Of a stretch of DNA of 64,000 bases, positions 35,447 to 44,842 are shown piece by piece. The notes beneath the pieces are model-generated. The model saw nothing but the letters and a program-made list of their open reading frames with translations. It was not told the DNA's origin and ran no database searches. Location of the stretch: positions 20,251-84,250 of the forward strand of contig JAKFVU010000029.1 in NCBI GenBank assembly GCA_021732025.1. The letters run 5' to 3'. The DNA comes from Candidatus Obscuribacterales bacterium. Lineage in GTDB: Bacteria; Cyanobacteriota; Vampirovibrionia; Obscuribacterales; Obscuribacteraceae. Made by a program: the position numbers and the translations under genes. The first letter of the stretch is position 1. Each line of letters opens with the position of its first letter.

Positions 35447-36400
35447 GTGCAAGGACCAGTACAGGGTAGTGTCGTATTTAAGCCAGAAAAGATCTCGATT
35501 GAATCTGCCTTTTCTATTGGGTGGGCTCATACAAAACGTCAGTTCGTACCGCTTCTTTTAGTTACTGCGGTATCGTGGGCGGTACCTGCAGCGGTTGCCT
35601 TTGTTTTTTTCATTGTTGGCCTGTTTATACCTAAAGATCAAGCAGTACTAAAGACTGTCTATTTTTTTATAACAGGAGTTGTATCGCTTGTCGTCAACGC
35701 TATCTTAGAGCTAGGCATGATCAATGTGCAATTGCGAGTTCTCGATGGTGACGATGCCAGAGTCGCTGACTTGTTTTCAGCCTCGAAGCTTATGTTTACA
35801 TACGTGTTAGGCAATTTTTGCTTCAACATTATGCTCTTTTGGGGCTATTTATTTTTCATCGTACCCGGGATATTCGTAAGCATATGTGTGCAGTTCTACT
35901 CTTATTTTATTGTTGATAAAGAGATAGGTCCAATCGAAGCTATCAGAGCCAGCTGGATTGCAAGCCGTGGAGCTAGGCTCAATATATTCTTGATGGTGGT
36001 ACTTTTTCATGTTTTGCGCAGCTTCGGAACTTTGATGTTCTTCATAGGTTTAGTGCCAGTCAATATGGTTATCTCCCTAGCTACAACTGAACTTTATAGA
36101 CAACTGGTGAAGAATACTGCTCCTGATGATTTTGCTGGTATTGAAGGGTTGCATTATAGTTTGCCGACCCAAGAAGAATTTGAGCTGAGCCATAGATTGG
36201 TCAAACCATTGCCAACTTCCATGTATAGTTCTTCTCCAGCACCAGTGGTGGAGCCTGATTTTGCTAGCCCAACCACTGAGCCGGGTTCAGAGTCGGGTTC
36301 TGAGTTGGGTGCAGACCCAGGCTTAGATACAAGCTCAGGCACCGACTTAACACCTAATTCTGCCCCGAAAGACGATCAACAGCCTGGAGCAATGCAATGA
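35447..36400 (+). CDS. Multi-helix integral membrane protein
   Basis: Product of 317 residues from GTG 35447, 29 bp after the GGDEF/EAL gene. It has about five to six hydrophobic helices between residues 30 and 215, with a K-E-I-G-P-I-E-A-I-R-A-S segment in the loop before the later helices. That loop is typical of small membrane families such as DUF975-like proteins. The last ~80 residues are polar, with Pro, Ser and repeated P-G-S-E-type units. It overlaps the next gene by 4 bp. Function is unknown. Confidence 0.7.
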   Translation: MQGPVQGSVVFKPEKISIESAFSIGWAHTKRQFVPLLLVTAVSWAVPAAVAFVFFIVGLFIPKDQAVLKTVYFFITGVVSLVVNAILELGMINVQLRVLDGDDARVADLFSASKLMFTYVLGNFCFNIMLFWGYLFFIVPGIFVSICVQFYSYFIVDKEIGPIEAIRASWIASRGARLNIFLMVVLFHVLRSFGTLMFFIGLVPVNMVISLATTELYRQLVKNTAPDDFAGIEGLHYSLPTQEEFELSHRLVKPLPTSMYSSSPAPVVEPDFASPTTEPGSESGSELGADPGLDTSSGTDLTPNSAPKDDQQPGAMQ

Positions 36401-37122
36401 AGTATTTTGGTTTGATTAGCCTCTCAATTTTTGCCTTGGCTCTTTGCTCTAGCAACAAAGCTTTTGCCGACACAAGTGTTCCGGTAACAGACAATACCCA
36501 TGCCGCTGATACCAAAACTGCCGATACGGCACCGCCTTCTGCTTCTACTTCTAGCTCGCCTGCCGCGCCACTAACCGGCGGTATCACAACGTCAGCTCTG
36601 AGCACAGAGGCAAGCCTTAAAGAGCTAGGAAAGATTTGGCGGCACCTTAAGAGTGCAGCTTGGGAGACGTTTTGTGAAACTCAGCAGCCAGTGACATTTT
36701 ACGTTGGCGGCCCAAATGTAGTTGGTGGTATGGTGATTCCTGCTATCAATGGCACAGGCACCATAAGCACAGGTGACTTTCTCCCGCCAAGAGAGAAATG
36801 GCTTAAATACTACGCTTCTGAGCTTAATTTCTTGCTGCCGCTAATCAAGGCTGATACTGCTGCTTTGCAGTTACCTTCTGATATGAGCCAAGATACTGTA
36901 GATCAATTGGCTCAACTAAAGGTTGTTGCAGCTGCTCTACCGGCTGATGTAGATAAGTTGGTCAGTCTTTGCCAAAATCCACCGTATAAAAACATGGTGG
37001 TTGCTACAGCGGCGCAGCAATTAATTGATGATTTGGATGCCTACGAAAAGCTGCGAAAGCAAATAGATAAAGCAGTCAAGAAAGACGTGCAGTTGCTTAA
37101 ACGAAATCAACGCAAGAAATAA
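36397..37122 (+). CDS. Exported protein of unknown function
   Basis: Product of 241 residues with a signal peptide (I-S-L-S-I-F-A-L-A-L-C-S, cleavage near A-F-A-D). A Thr/Ala/Pro-rich linker to ~70 is followed by a soluble domain that contains W-R-H-L-K-S-A-A-W-E-T-F-C and a helical, Lys-rich C-terminus. The start overlaps the upstream membrane protein stop (ATGA), so both are probably translated together after the GGDEF/EAL gene. No domain was recognised. Confidence 0.65.
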   Translation: MKYFGLISLSIFALALCSSNKAFADTSVPVTDNTHAADTKTADTAPPSASTSSSPAAPLTGGITTSALSTEASLKELGKIWRHLKSAAWETFCETQQPVTFYVGGPNVVGGMVIPAINGTGTISTGDFLPPREKWLKYYASELNFLLPLIKADTAALQLPSDMSQDTVDQLAQLKVVAAALPADVDKLVSLCQNPPYKNMVVATAAQQLIDDLDAYEKLRKQIDKAVKKDVQLLKRNQRKK

Positions 37123-37407
37123 CTAGTGGGTTAGTCTGGCATTTCAAGAGCTACTTGCAACGTAAAAAAGTATAAAACCTTTCGCTCTAAAAAAAGATCT
37201 CACTGCCTGCTAAATGGCCGCAGGACTGCTGTTCAACTATTTGAGGGCAGTCGCGTTGTCAACCGGTGGCACTGTCGTTCATGCAATATGGAACAAAGGC
37301 AATAGAATAGACATCTTCAGTTTGAGCAGCTGGAAGGTCTTCTTCTGACAACTGCCGGGCTATTCGATACCTGATTATTTCTATTCGTTTTGTTGATGGA
37401 GAATTGT

Positions 37408-40251
37408 ATGAAGCGTTCCTCTTCATTGTTGAGTTTTACGGCAGCGTTGCTTGCAGGCACCTTAGGCCTCGGTTCATTAGTCCCGGCATTTGCTGCTGAT
37501 ACCACCAAGCTCATTGCTGTCGCTGGTTCTGTAAGTGAGGTTGATGCTCGTTTTGCCTCTATCGAAAATCGATTGAATGATGCTTACAATTCAGGTCGCC
37601 TTACACAGATGCAGCGTCAACGCTTCAAACAAGACTTACAACGGGTGGCCGACCAAGAAGCTGTCTTCAGTGCTTCTAACGGCAGCCTCAGTCTTTGGGA
37701 ATCACTGCGTTTGCAGTTTGATCTAGACCTTATTGTCAAAGAAATGGAAGCCAGTCTAGGCGATCGTAAATCAGGTTTTGTCGACGCCTCAAAAAGACGT
37801 GACGAGATTCAAAGGCGCTTGGCCACAGCCTTTTCACAAGGACGTTTGAGCCGCCAAGAGTTTGATGAAGTGCGGTCCGAAATTGAAAAAGAAGATAGAG
37901 CAATTGCTGCAGCAAAAGATGCTAATGGCCAAATCAGTATTACCGACAATATTCGCTTGATACTTGAACTAGATCGCTTGAGTCAAAGACTGACCCGCAC
38001 TGTGCATGACCGCCAATTTAGTTTGACTGCTATTGACGTACGTCAAAGTGAAGTGGGCAGAAGAATTGAAGATGGCATCAAGTCTGGCAAGTTGACTGAC
38101 GCTGAGGCCGCTGACTTGCGAGCCGAGTTTAAGAGAATCAACGAAAGACAAGATGAATTGCGCAAATTAGCTAGACCGCTGACTGCCGAAGAGCAACTAA
38201 CTATTGCCCTTGATATTGAAAAACTGAGCGGCCAAGTCGATGCTCAATTGTACGATAGTGAAGTAGCAACTCAATCTACATCTAGTCGAGTGACCACCCG
38301 CGAAAAAGAAGTTGATCAAGATATTGCCGGCGCTCTTGCTAGCGGACTAATTACATTGACCGAAGCTCAAGTATACAAACAGCAGCTCGACCAAATTTTG
38401 TTCAAAGAAAAGAACTTCAGAGCATTAGCTGGAGGAGACATTGACGCTCTGCAAACTCAGAATTTGTTGGTTGAACTTGAGCAACTAAGCGGCAGCCTTG
38501 CTCGTTCTACCTATGAAAAGAAACCAGTTTGGTTAGGCATCAATGGCACAATTTCTGAAATCAAGAAGAATATAGATGAAGCTAAAAGTGCTAGTCGCTT
38601 AGAGCCTGGTGATCAAGAATCACTGACTAAAGAGATTGCAGCAATTGAGGCCAAGCGTCAAAGTGCTAGCAGCTCTTCTCAATCGAGCATGGAAGCTGTG
38701 GTTGCCCTAAATCAACTTGCTTCTAAAGTAACTCGCAGTGTAAAAGACCGGGATATCGCTTTCATACCTGATCTAGATAAACGTCGGGGTGAAATTGACA
38801 AACGTATTGCCGAGGGTGTTGTTAGTGGCAAGATGACTCTTGAAGAAGGCAACAGTGCAATTGCCGAATTCAACAGAATTGGTGCCCAGCAGATTACCTA
38901 CAAAGCTGGCGATGGTGTCATTGATGAGCGCGAGAAGTTAACTCTGGCTCTTGAGCTTGAGCGTTTGGCAACAAGAGTCGAGAAAGATATTCGCGACAAT
39001 GCTTTTGCCGCAAAACCAGTTCAAACATTGAAAGAAGATGCCGATCGTACAATTGCCAGTGGTACCCTTTCTGGCAAGCTAACTGCTCAAGAAGTTCAGT
39101 CACTTAGGGCAGAACTGATCCGCATCAATGCTTTTGAAAGTAGCAAAATCGCCAGCCAAGGCAAACTTGGTGCCGAAGATGCTATTTCTATAGTGATTGC
39201 TCTGAACAAGCTAATTAAAGACACAGATTATTCCACTAAAAATTCTGAGGTGGCACTACCTGATATTGCTAAGCGGGAAGCTGAGCTTTATCAACGCATT
39301 ACCGAAGGTGTTATGCAGGGCCGCTTGAGTGTGAAAGATTCGGATAGCTTGAAGAAAGATTTTTATCGCATTCTTGATCAAGAATCTAAATATAGAGCTT
39401 CTGGTGGTTTGAGTTTTGGTGAGCATGCCGCTCTCTCTCTTGAACTAGAACGGCTGGCCAATGGCATCGAATCGAGCATGGGCGACACACAAGCTGCCGT
39501 TCCTGATGTTGATGCAAGACAAGCCGAGCTTGATAAGAAGATTGCTGCTGCAGTTGCTTCTGGTCAGTTGTCCATGGCTCAAACTCAAGAATTCACTAAA
39601 GAACTCGATCGCATTAACCGTGATGAAATCACCTATCGTTTCTCTGGTACAGGCCTGAGCTACGCTGAGTCTATTTCGGTAGTCGCTGATTTAGAAAAAT
39701 TGAACGGTCGCATCGATACTCAAATAGCTGGTCAAACGGCTAAGTGGAGTGGTATTGATGGTCGCGTTCAAAGTATTTCAAAACAGATCGGTCAAGCTCT
39801 CTTAGCTCAAAAAATCAATGGTGCTACTGCTTCTCAATTGAAGCGCGAAGTGGATCGAGTCGCTCAAGCTAAAGTCGCTTTTGAAACTTCTGGTGGCGGC
39901 TTGAATTTAGCTGAAACAGAATCTCTCGTACGTGATTTAGATAGATTGACTCGCAGCTTAGATATCCGCCAGGGTGTGGGACAAGTTGTAGCTTGGACCG
40001 ATATTGATGGACGTCAAGCCAGAGCTGAAGCTCGCATAGCTCAAGACACTGCCCAAGGTAAATTGAGTTCGAGCAAGGCCAATAAGGCCAAGCGTGAACT
40101 GCAATCCTTTAAGCTAGTGAAAGCATCTATGAAGGCTTCGGCTGGTGGCAACTTCACTTATTCGCAAATAGTGGCCATGGCTCAAACCCTCGATAAGATT
40201 GATTCACTTGTCGGCATTGCCCCTGTTGCAGCGCCATCTCGCAATCAATAG
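37408..40251 (+). CDS. Large exported protein of eleven ~82-residue helical repeats
   Basis: From ATG 37408 (GGAG seven bases upstream) the product has 947 residues. A signal peptide (L-L-A-G-T-L-G-L-G-S-L, cleavage near A-F-A-A-D) is followed by eleven degenerate repeats of about 80-84 residues that fill the rest of the protein. Each reads roughly I-D-x-R-x-x-E-I-x-x-R-I-x-x-G-x-x-S-G-K-L-T-x-x-E, then x-L-x-x-E-x-x-R-I, then an L-S-x-x-E-x-L-x-L-x-L-E-L-E-R-L stretch. All are predicted to be helical. No known family fits. A structural or scaffold role at the cell surface is likely. A shared bidirectional terminator follows. Confidence 0.8.
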   Translation: MKRSSSLLSFTAALLAGTLGLGSLVPAFAADTTKLIAVAGSVSEVDARFASIENRLNDAYNSGRLTQMQRQRFKQDLQRVADQEAVFSASNGSLSLWESLRLQFDLDLIVKEMEASLGDRKSGFVDASKRRDEIQRRLATAFSQGRLSRQEFDEVRSEIEKEDRAIAAAKDANGQISITDNIRLILELDRLSQRLTRTVHDRQFSLTAIDVRQSEVGRRIEDGIKSGKLTDAEAADLRAEFKRINERQDELRKLARPLTAEEQLTIALDIEKLSGQVDAQLYDSEVATQSTSSRVTTREKEVDQDIAGALASGLITLTEAQVYKQQLDQILFKEKNFRALAGGDIDALQTQNLLVELEQLSGSLARSTYEKKPVWLGINGTISEIKKNIDEAKSASRLEPGDQESLTKEIAAIEAKRQSASSSSQSSMEAVVALNQLASKVTRSVKDRDIAFIPDLDKRRGEIDKRIAEGVVSGKMTLEEGNSAIAEFNRIGAQQITYKAGDGVIDEREKLTLALELERLATRVEKDIRDNAFAAKPVQTLKEDADRTIASGTLSGKLTAQEVQSLRAELIRINAFESSKIASQGKLGAEDAISIVIALNKLIKDTDYSTKNSEVALPDIAKREAELYQRITEGVMQGRLSVKDSDSLKKDFYRILDQESKYRASGGLSFGEHAALSLELERLANGIESSMGDTQAAVPDVDARQAELDKKIAAAVASGQLSMAQTQEFTKELDRINRDEITYRFSGTGLSYAESISVVADLEKLNGRIDTQIAGQTAKWSGIDGRVQSISKQIGQALLAQKINGATASQLKREVDRVAQAKVAFETSGGGLNLAETESLVRDLDRLTRSLDIRQGVGQVVAWTDIDGRQARAEARIAQDTAQGKLSSSKANKAKRELQSFKLVKASMKASAGGNFTYSQIVAMAQTLDKIDSLVGIAPVAAPSRNQ

Positions 40252-40272
40252 TTAGCTAAACTCAGATAAAGA

Positions 40273-40310
40273 AAAGACGCAGTGACAATAATCACTGCGT
40301 CTTTCTATTT
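40273..40310. terminator. Bidirectional terminator between the repeat protein and typA
   Basis: Perfect stem AAAGACGCAGTGA (40273-40285) / TCACTGCGTCTTT (40292-40304), with T-rich flank on the plus strand and A-rich flank (T-rich on the minus strand) on the other side. Confidence 0.85.
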
Positions 40311-40334
40311 TGTTATCGCTTGATTCTGCCGAGA

Positions 40335-42209
40335 TTATCGGCGAGTGATCTGGCGTTTGCGCATGCGCACTGATTTTGGTGTTACTTCAACGAGCTCGTC
40401 GTCGTGGATGTATTCCAAACATTTCTCTAGACCCATTTCAGCTGGTGCTTGCAAGGTATAAAGAACTTCAGCAGATGCTGAGCGCATGTTAGTGAGCTGT
40501 TTCACTTTGCAAACGTTGATGTCGAGATCTTGTGAGCGGTTGTGTTCGCCCACAATCATGCCAGCATAAACGTGAGTTTGTGGCGTGATGAAGAAGAAGC
40601 CACGATCTTCAGCTTTGCCGAGGGCATAGGCTGTAGTTGTTCCTTCTTCCCAAGCAACAAGAGCGCCGTTTCTTTGGCGAGCAATGTCACCACACCATGG
40701 ACGATATTCAAGGAAGGCATGGTTCATGATGCCGTTACCTTTAGTCAAACGCAAGAATTCACTTCTGAAGCCAATCATGCCGCGGGTTGGCACGATGAAT
40801 TCTAGAACTGCCATGTTGCCTTCGACGCCCATGTTTTGCAATTCGCCTTTGCGTGGGCCCATTTCGTTCATTACAGCGCCAGTGTAATCATCTGGAACGT
40901 CGATGAATAAACGTTCGAATGGTTCGTTAGTGACACCGTCAATTTCTTTGCAGATAACTTCTGGTCTAGACACTTGGAACTCATAACCTTCACGACGCAT
41001 GGTTTCAATCAAGATGCCGAGGTGAAGTTCGCCGCGGCCGCTGACGATGAAGGTGTCGGTGTTATCAGTCTCATCAACACGCAAGCTAACGTTTGTTTCT
41101 AATTCGTGGAACAGACGTGAGCGCAATTGACGGGAAGTAACGAACTTGCCTTCTTGTCCAGCAAATGGGCTGTCGTTAACTAAGAACGCCATTTTCATGG
41201 TTGGTTCGTCAATTTTGACGCGGTGCAATGCCACTGGTGCTTCTAACGAGGCGATGGTATCACCGACGTTGGCGGTAGCGAAACCAGCGATAGCCACGAT
41301 TTCTCCGGCTTCAGCTGATTCGGCTTCTACTTTCTTCAGACCGTGGAATGTGAACAACTTGGCGATTCTGCCTTTAACAACAGAGCCATCTTCTTTGATC
41401 ATGCTTACTTGTTCGCCAGCTTTAACACGACCGTTGTAGATACGACCGACGCCGATACGACCAAGATAATCACTGTATTCAAGAATGCTGATTTGCATTT
41501 GCAATGGTTCTGATGGACTGCCGGTTGGTGGTGGGCAGTGGTCCAAAATCAAATCAAGCAATGGCTTCAAGTCGACGCCTTCTTCTTTAGGCTCCTTCAT
41601 GGCGATGCCTTTGACACCAGAAGCGAAGATATAAGGGAAGTCTAGTTGCTCAGCGCTGGCGCCGAGTTCGACGAAGAGATCGAAGACTTTATCGACAGCT
41701 AGGTGCGGGTCGATATTCGGACGGTCAACTTTGTTGACCACAACAATTGGGCGCAAACCGCGCTCAAGAGCTTTACGCAAGACGAATCTAGTCTGTGGCA
41801 TTGGGCCTTCGCCGCAATCTACAACTAGTAGGCAACCATCAACCATACCGAGAATACGTTCAACTTCGCCGCCGAAGTCTGCGTGTCCTGGTGTGTCGAT
41901 GATGTTGACCAAATGATCTTTATAGGTAACAGCAGTATTTTTGGCAAGAATGGTGATGCCGCGTTCACGCTCTAGGGCGTTGCTGTCCATGACGCACTCG
42001 ACCAGCTCTTGGTTCTCGCGGAAGATTCCGGTTTGACGCAAGAAGCCATCAACAAGAGTTGTCTTGCCGTGGTCAACGTGGGCGATGATGGCAATGTTGC
42101 GAATGTGAGTAAGCTCACAAACCGATTGTTCTTTGCCGGTGATAGCGGAGGTCATATCTTCTCCACTAGTTTCAGTATTGCTGATTTGTGTCATGGTTGC
42201 CGTGCTCAT
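40335..42209 (-). CDS. typA: Translational GTPase TypA/BipA
   Basis: A ribosome-binding GTPase that helps assemble large subunits and respond to stress. At 624 residues it is normal in length. G1 A-H-V-D-H-G-K-T-T lies near 43-51, G3 D-T-P-G-H-A-D-F-G near 89, G4 N-K-V-D-R-P near 144; the C-terminal domain carries the family pattern [11 protein letters not shown]. The first ~30 residues extend beyond the usual start; M19 is a possible alternative. ATG 42209 has AGAGA upstream. It is oriented away from rsgA, which starts 120 bp to the right on the other strand. Confidence 0.95.
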   Translation of the reverse strand: MSTATMTQISNTETSGEDMTSAITGKEQSVCELTHIRNIAIIAHVDHGKTTLVDGFLRQTGIFRENQELVECVMDSNALERERGITILAKNTAVTYKDHLVNIIDTPGHADFGGEVERILGMVDGCLLVVDCGEGPMPQTRFVLRKALERGLRPIVVVNKVDRPNIDPHLAVDKVFDLFVELGASAEQLDFPYIFASGVKGIAMKEPKEEGVDLKPLLDLILDHCPPPTGSPSEPLQMQISILEYSDYLGRIGVGRIYNGRVKAGEQVSMIKEDGSVVKGRIAKLFTFHGLKKVEAESAEAGEIVAIAGFATANVGDTIASLEAPVALHRVKIDEPTMKMAFLVNDSPFAGQEGKFVTSRQLRSRLFHELETNVSLRVDETDNTDTFIVSGRGELHLGILIETMRREGYEFQVSRPEVICKEIDGVTNEPFERLFIDVPDDYTGAVMNEMGPRKGELQNMGVEGNMAVLEFIVPTRGMIGFRSEFLRLTKGNGIMNHAFLEYRPWCGDIARQRNGALVAWEEGTTTAYALGKAEDRGFFFITPQTHVYAGMIVGEHNRSQDLDINVCKVKQLTNMRSASAEVLYTLQAPAEMGLEKCLEYIHDDELVEVTPKSVRMRKRQITRR

Positions 42210-42332
42210 GTGCGATTCTCTATGCCTATATTGAGTAGAGTTTTGTATTGTTGCCGTTCTTTCTTTATTTAGCTATCCTTACTTTGTGTAGATAACTGCG
42301 GCTTGGTCTGTATATCGGAGTTTGAGAGAGTT

Positions 42333-43724
42333 TTGTCGATTGTTGGAACCGTTCTTAGAAGTCATGCTGGAGGTTATCTCGTGCATGTCACCAGTTTGGG
42401 CACTGATCAAAATGATCAGACGGAGACGGGAACTACAACCGACATTTTGCTCACCTGCCAGGCCAGAGGGCGCCTAAAGAAAGAACGGGTGGCAATCGTC
42501 ACAGGTGACAGAGTTGAACTCGACGAACTCGATTTGACCGAAAAGAGCGCCATCATTACGACGATACTCGAGCGGCGTAGCCTTATCGCAAGACCATCTC
42601 TAGCCAATGTAGACCAGGTAGTCATTGTACAGGCTGTCAAACAGCCCCAATGGAACCCCCTCTGGACAGATCGCTATATTGTCCACTTTCAGCTCACACT
42701 GCCGGTTTCGAAGCCTATTTTGTGCTTCAATAAAGCCGATTTAGGGGCTAAAAACGACTTAGATCATTTAAGATCTATTTATGAACCTCTTGGATACTTT
42801 GTTATATTTGTTTCTGCTAAGACTTCGGCTGGCCTCTCCGACCTGGCCTCTTTACTAGCTGGCAAAATCTCTGTATTCGCGGGCCCGTCAGGGGTTGGCA
42901 AATCGACTATGCTCAATAAACTTTGCCCGGGGCTCAATTTGAAGACCGGATTGATGGAAAATGACTTCGGAGTTGGTCGTCACACAACTACGTATTCGGA
43001 ACTCTATCGACTCAATTTAAATCTCTCAGATGCCCCTGAGGGATCAAACGATCTAAAAATTGCCGAGCCATCTGAGCAAAACGATCAGATTTCTTGGATT
43101 GCCGATACTCCAGGCTTCAATCTAATTGAGTTTTTGCATCCAGAGCCGCGTGATGTTGCTGCTCAGTTCCCTGAGATTGACGAATTGGGCTTGCAGTGCC
43201 GCTTTGCTGATTGTCTGCACCTGGTTGAAGCTGGTTGCGCTGTGCTTGATTCGCTGGCAGACCTTTTGGGCGACAACGAAGAAGACCAAGAGGAAGACCA
43301 AGAGGAAGACCAAGAGGAAGACCAAGAGGAAGACCAAGAAGAAGACCAAGAAGAAGACCAAGAGAACGAGCAAGACGTTGACGACGAACCTGAGGATGAT
43401 GACGAGCCTGAAGATGATGACGAACACAAAGATGAAGCTGATAGCGAGTCCGGCGACCAGCAACAACAAGTAGATCGCCCTGTGTCGCTCACACGTTATG
43501 AGAGCTACCTCATAATGGTGAGTGAGTCACAAGCGGAGCAAACACTTCAGAAAACAACATCTAAGAAGGTAGAGAGTTCCGTCAAAGCCGCGGGTGGGGC
43601 AAAGGCCAAAACCAAATTCATTCCGCGACTGGCAAATAAGTATCGCCAAGCATCGCGTAACACAGTCAAGCAAAAGTCGATTGATACTAGCGACTTCGAT
43701 GATGAAACTAAGGCCACCGACTAA
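42333..43724 (+). CDS. rsgA: Ribosome small subunit GTPase RsgA with acidic insertion
   Basis: A circularly permuted GTPase that checks late 30S maturation. Order seen: N-terminal OB-fold start (V-G-T-V-L-R-S-H-A-G-G), N-K-A-D-L (G4), A-G-P-S-G-V-G-K-S-T (G1), D-T-P-G-F (G3), then the zinc motif C-R-F-A-D-C-L-H-x-x-E-A-G-C. Between this motif and the R-Y-E-S-Y segment that normally follows closely, there is an acidic insertion of about 70 residues with seven E-D-Q-E units. TTG 42333 has a GAGAGAG site just upstream; TTG 42303 is possible but lacks one. The C-terminal ~60 residues are basic, perhaps balancing the acidic insert or binding rRNA. Confidence 0.9.
   Translation: MSIVGTVLRSHAGGYLVHVTSLGTDQNDQTETGTTTDILLTCQARGRLKKERVAIVTGDRVELDELDLTEKSAIITTILERRSLIARPSLANVDQVVIVQAVKQPQWNPLWTDRYIVHFQLTLPVSKPILCFNKADLGAKNDLDHLRSIYEPLGYFVIFVSAKTSAGLSDLASLLAGKISVFAGPSGVGKSTMLNKLCPGLNLKTGLMENDFGVGRHTTTYSELYRLNLNLSDAPEGSNDLKIAEPSEQNDQISWIADTPGFNLIEFLHPEPRDVAAQFPEIDELGLQCRFADCLHLVEAGCAVLDSLADLLGDNEEDQEEDQEEDQEEDQEEDQEEDQEEDQENEQDVDDEPEDDDEPEDDDEHKDEADSESGDQQQQVDRPVSLTRYESYLIMVSESQAEQTLQKTTSKKVESSVKAAGGAKAKTKFIPRLANKYRQASRNTVKQKSIDTSDFDDETKATD
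43281..43364 (+). repeat. Seven 12-bp tandem repeats inside rsgA
   Basis: The unit GAAGACCAAGAG (with AAGAA variants late in the array) is repeated seven times in frame and codes for E-D-Q-E. Such short tandem arrays change length by slippage in steps of four residues. Confidence 0.9.
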
Positions 43725-43740
43725 TTAGAACTGACGTTTG

Positions 43741-44790
43741 TCAAATTCGATTTTTCAGCCATTTATCAAATATTTGACTATTTAAGGAGTTGGGGGGCAG
43801 TGTTCCAGCCAAAGCTAACTCTATGCTTTTGACTGCGAGTGCGGCCATGGCATAGCGAGTTTGTTCAGAGGCTGACCCTATATGCGGAGCCAACACGACA
43901 TTACTTGCCGTGAGCAAAGCAGCGCTCACTTTCGGTTCATTATAGAAAACATCAAGGCCGGCCCCTCTAATCTTGCCGCCTGCAAGCGCCTCTACCAGTG
44001 CTTCTTCGTCGACAATCTTGCCTCTGGCTGTGTTGATAAAAATGGCATCTTTCTTCATCAGAGCAAATTGCTCTTCGCTAATTAGCTTTTCTGTCTGTTT
44101 GTTATGGGGGCAATGCAGTGAGACGTAGTCTGAATCTTTTAGCACCGAATTAAGTGAAACTCTCTTGGCCCCAAATTCAGTTTGCCACTGCAAATCTTTC
44201 TGGTCGAGTTTTACATCGTTGTCTTGCGCTGACTTGTTGCTCTCTGCAGCGCGACAATAAATAATGTTCATGCCAAAGCCGTGGGCGCGCCTAGCTACAG
44301 CTGAGCCGATGCGACCCATTCCTACTATGCCAATAGTGCGGCCATGCATTTCTGTACCGAGTAACAAATCGTTTTCAAATCCTTGCCACTGACCTGAACG
44401 CACATAATTGTCAGCTTCGACGATGCGGCGAGCAGCTGCCAGCAACAAAGCAAACGCCAAGTCGGCTGTGGCGTTGTCGAGAACGCCAGGGGTATTGGTG
44501 ACGAGAATTGGCCGACTCTCACAGTCTTGGAGATTGATATTATCGTAGCCAACGGCGCGTTGGGCGATCATGAACAAGTCTGGACAAGCTTGAATGATGG
44601 CGGGCGTGATTGCATCAGGTGGCTCTGTCGAAATAATTTGTGCATGCCTCGCTGCAGCAATTATTTCTGCTTCGCTCAGAGCCTGGCTGCGCTCTAAGTA
44701 GCTCACTGGGCCAATGGCAGCAAGTCTATCTGCTAATGCTGGTGGCACCTTACCGATTACTACAATTTTGTTTTTGGTAGATGGTGGCAA
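43741..44790 (-). CDS. D-2-hydroxyacid dehydrogenase (NAD-dependent)
   Basis: A 349-residue enzyme of the D-isomer 2-hydroxyacid dehydrogenase family, which interconverts 2-keto and 2-hydroxy acids. The Rossmann motif G-I-V-G-M-G-R-I-G lies near 153. The catalytic triad is complete: Arg in N-T-A-R-G-K-I-V-D, Glu in Y-N-E-P and His in A-P-H-I-G-S-A. The sequence resembles glyoxylate/hydroxypyruvate reductases and phosphoglycerate dehydrogenases, without the regulatory ACT domain of the latter; the substrate cannot be told. It lies 52 bp after glpD on the same strand and ends 16 bp from the rsgA stop. Confidence 0.88.
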   Translation of the reverse strand: MPPSTKNKIVVIGKVPPALADRLAAIGPVSYLERSQALSEAEIIAAARHAQIISTEPPDAITPAIIQACPDLFMIAQRAVGYDNINLQDCESRPILVTNTPGVLDNATADLAFALLLAAARRIVEADNYVRSGQWQGFENDLLLGTEMHGRTIGIVGMGRIGSAVARRAHGFGMNIIYCRAAESNKSAQDNDVKLDQKDLQWQTEFGAKRVSLNSVLKDSDYVSLHCPHNKQTEKLISEEQFALMKKDAIFINTARGKIVDEEALVEALAGGKIRGAGLDVFYNEPKVSAALLTASNVVLAPHIGSASEQTRYAMAALAVKSIELALAGTLPPNSLNSQIFDKWLKNRI

Positions 44791-44842
44791 CTTAAGTTCT
44801 TCGTATCTTTCTAATTTTTCGCAAAGTTAGTAGCTTTCAAAT

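Noticed and set aside
37316..37330. Idea of a riboswitch or small RNA before the repeat protein
   Set aside because: Only ordinary AT-rich leader sequence was seen; no conserved fold could be drawn.
43126..43473. Open frames on both strands over the rsgA repeat (Lys/Arg-Thr repeats or Ser-rich repeats)
   Set aside because: They are out-of-frame readings of the 12-bp tandem array inside rsgA and have no start signals.
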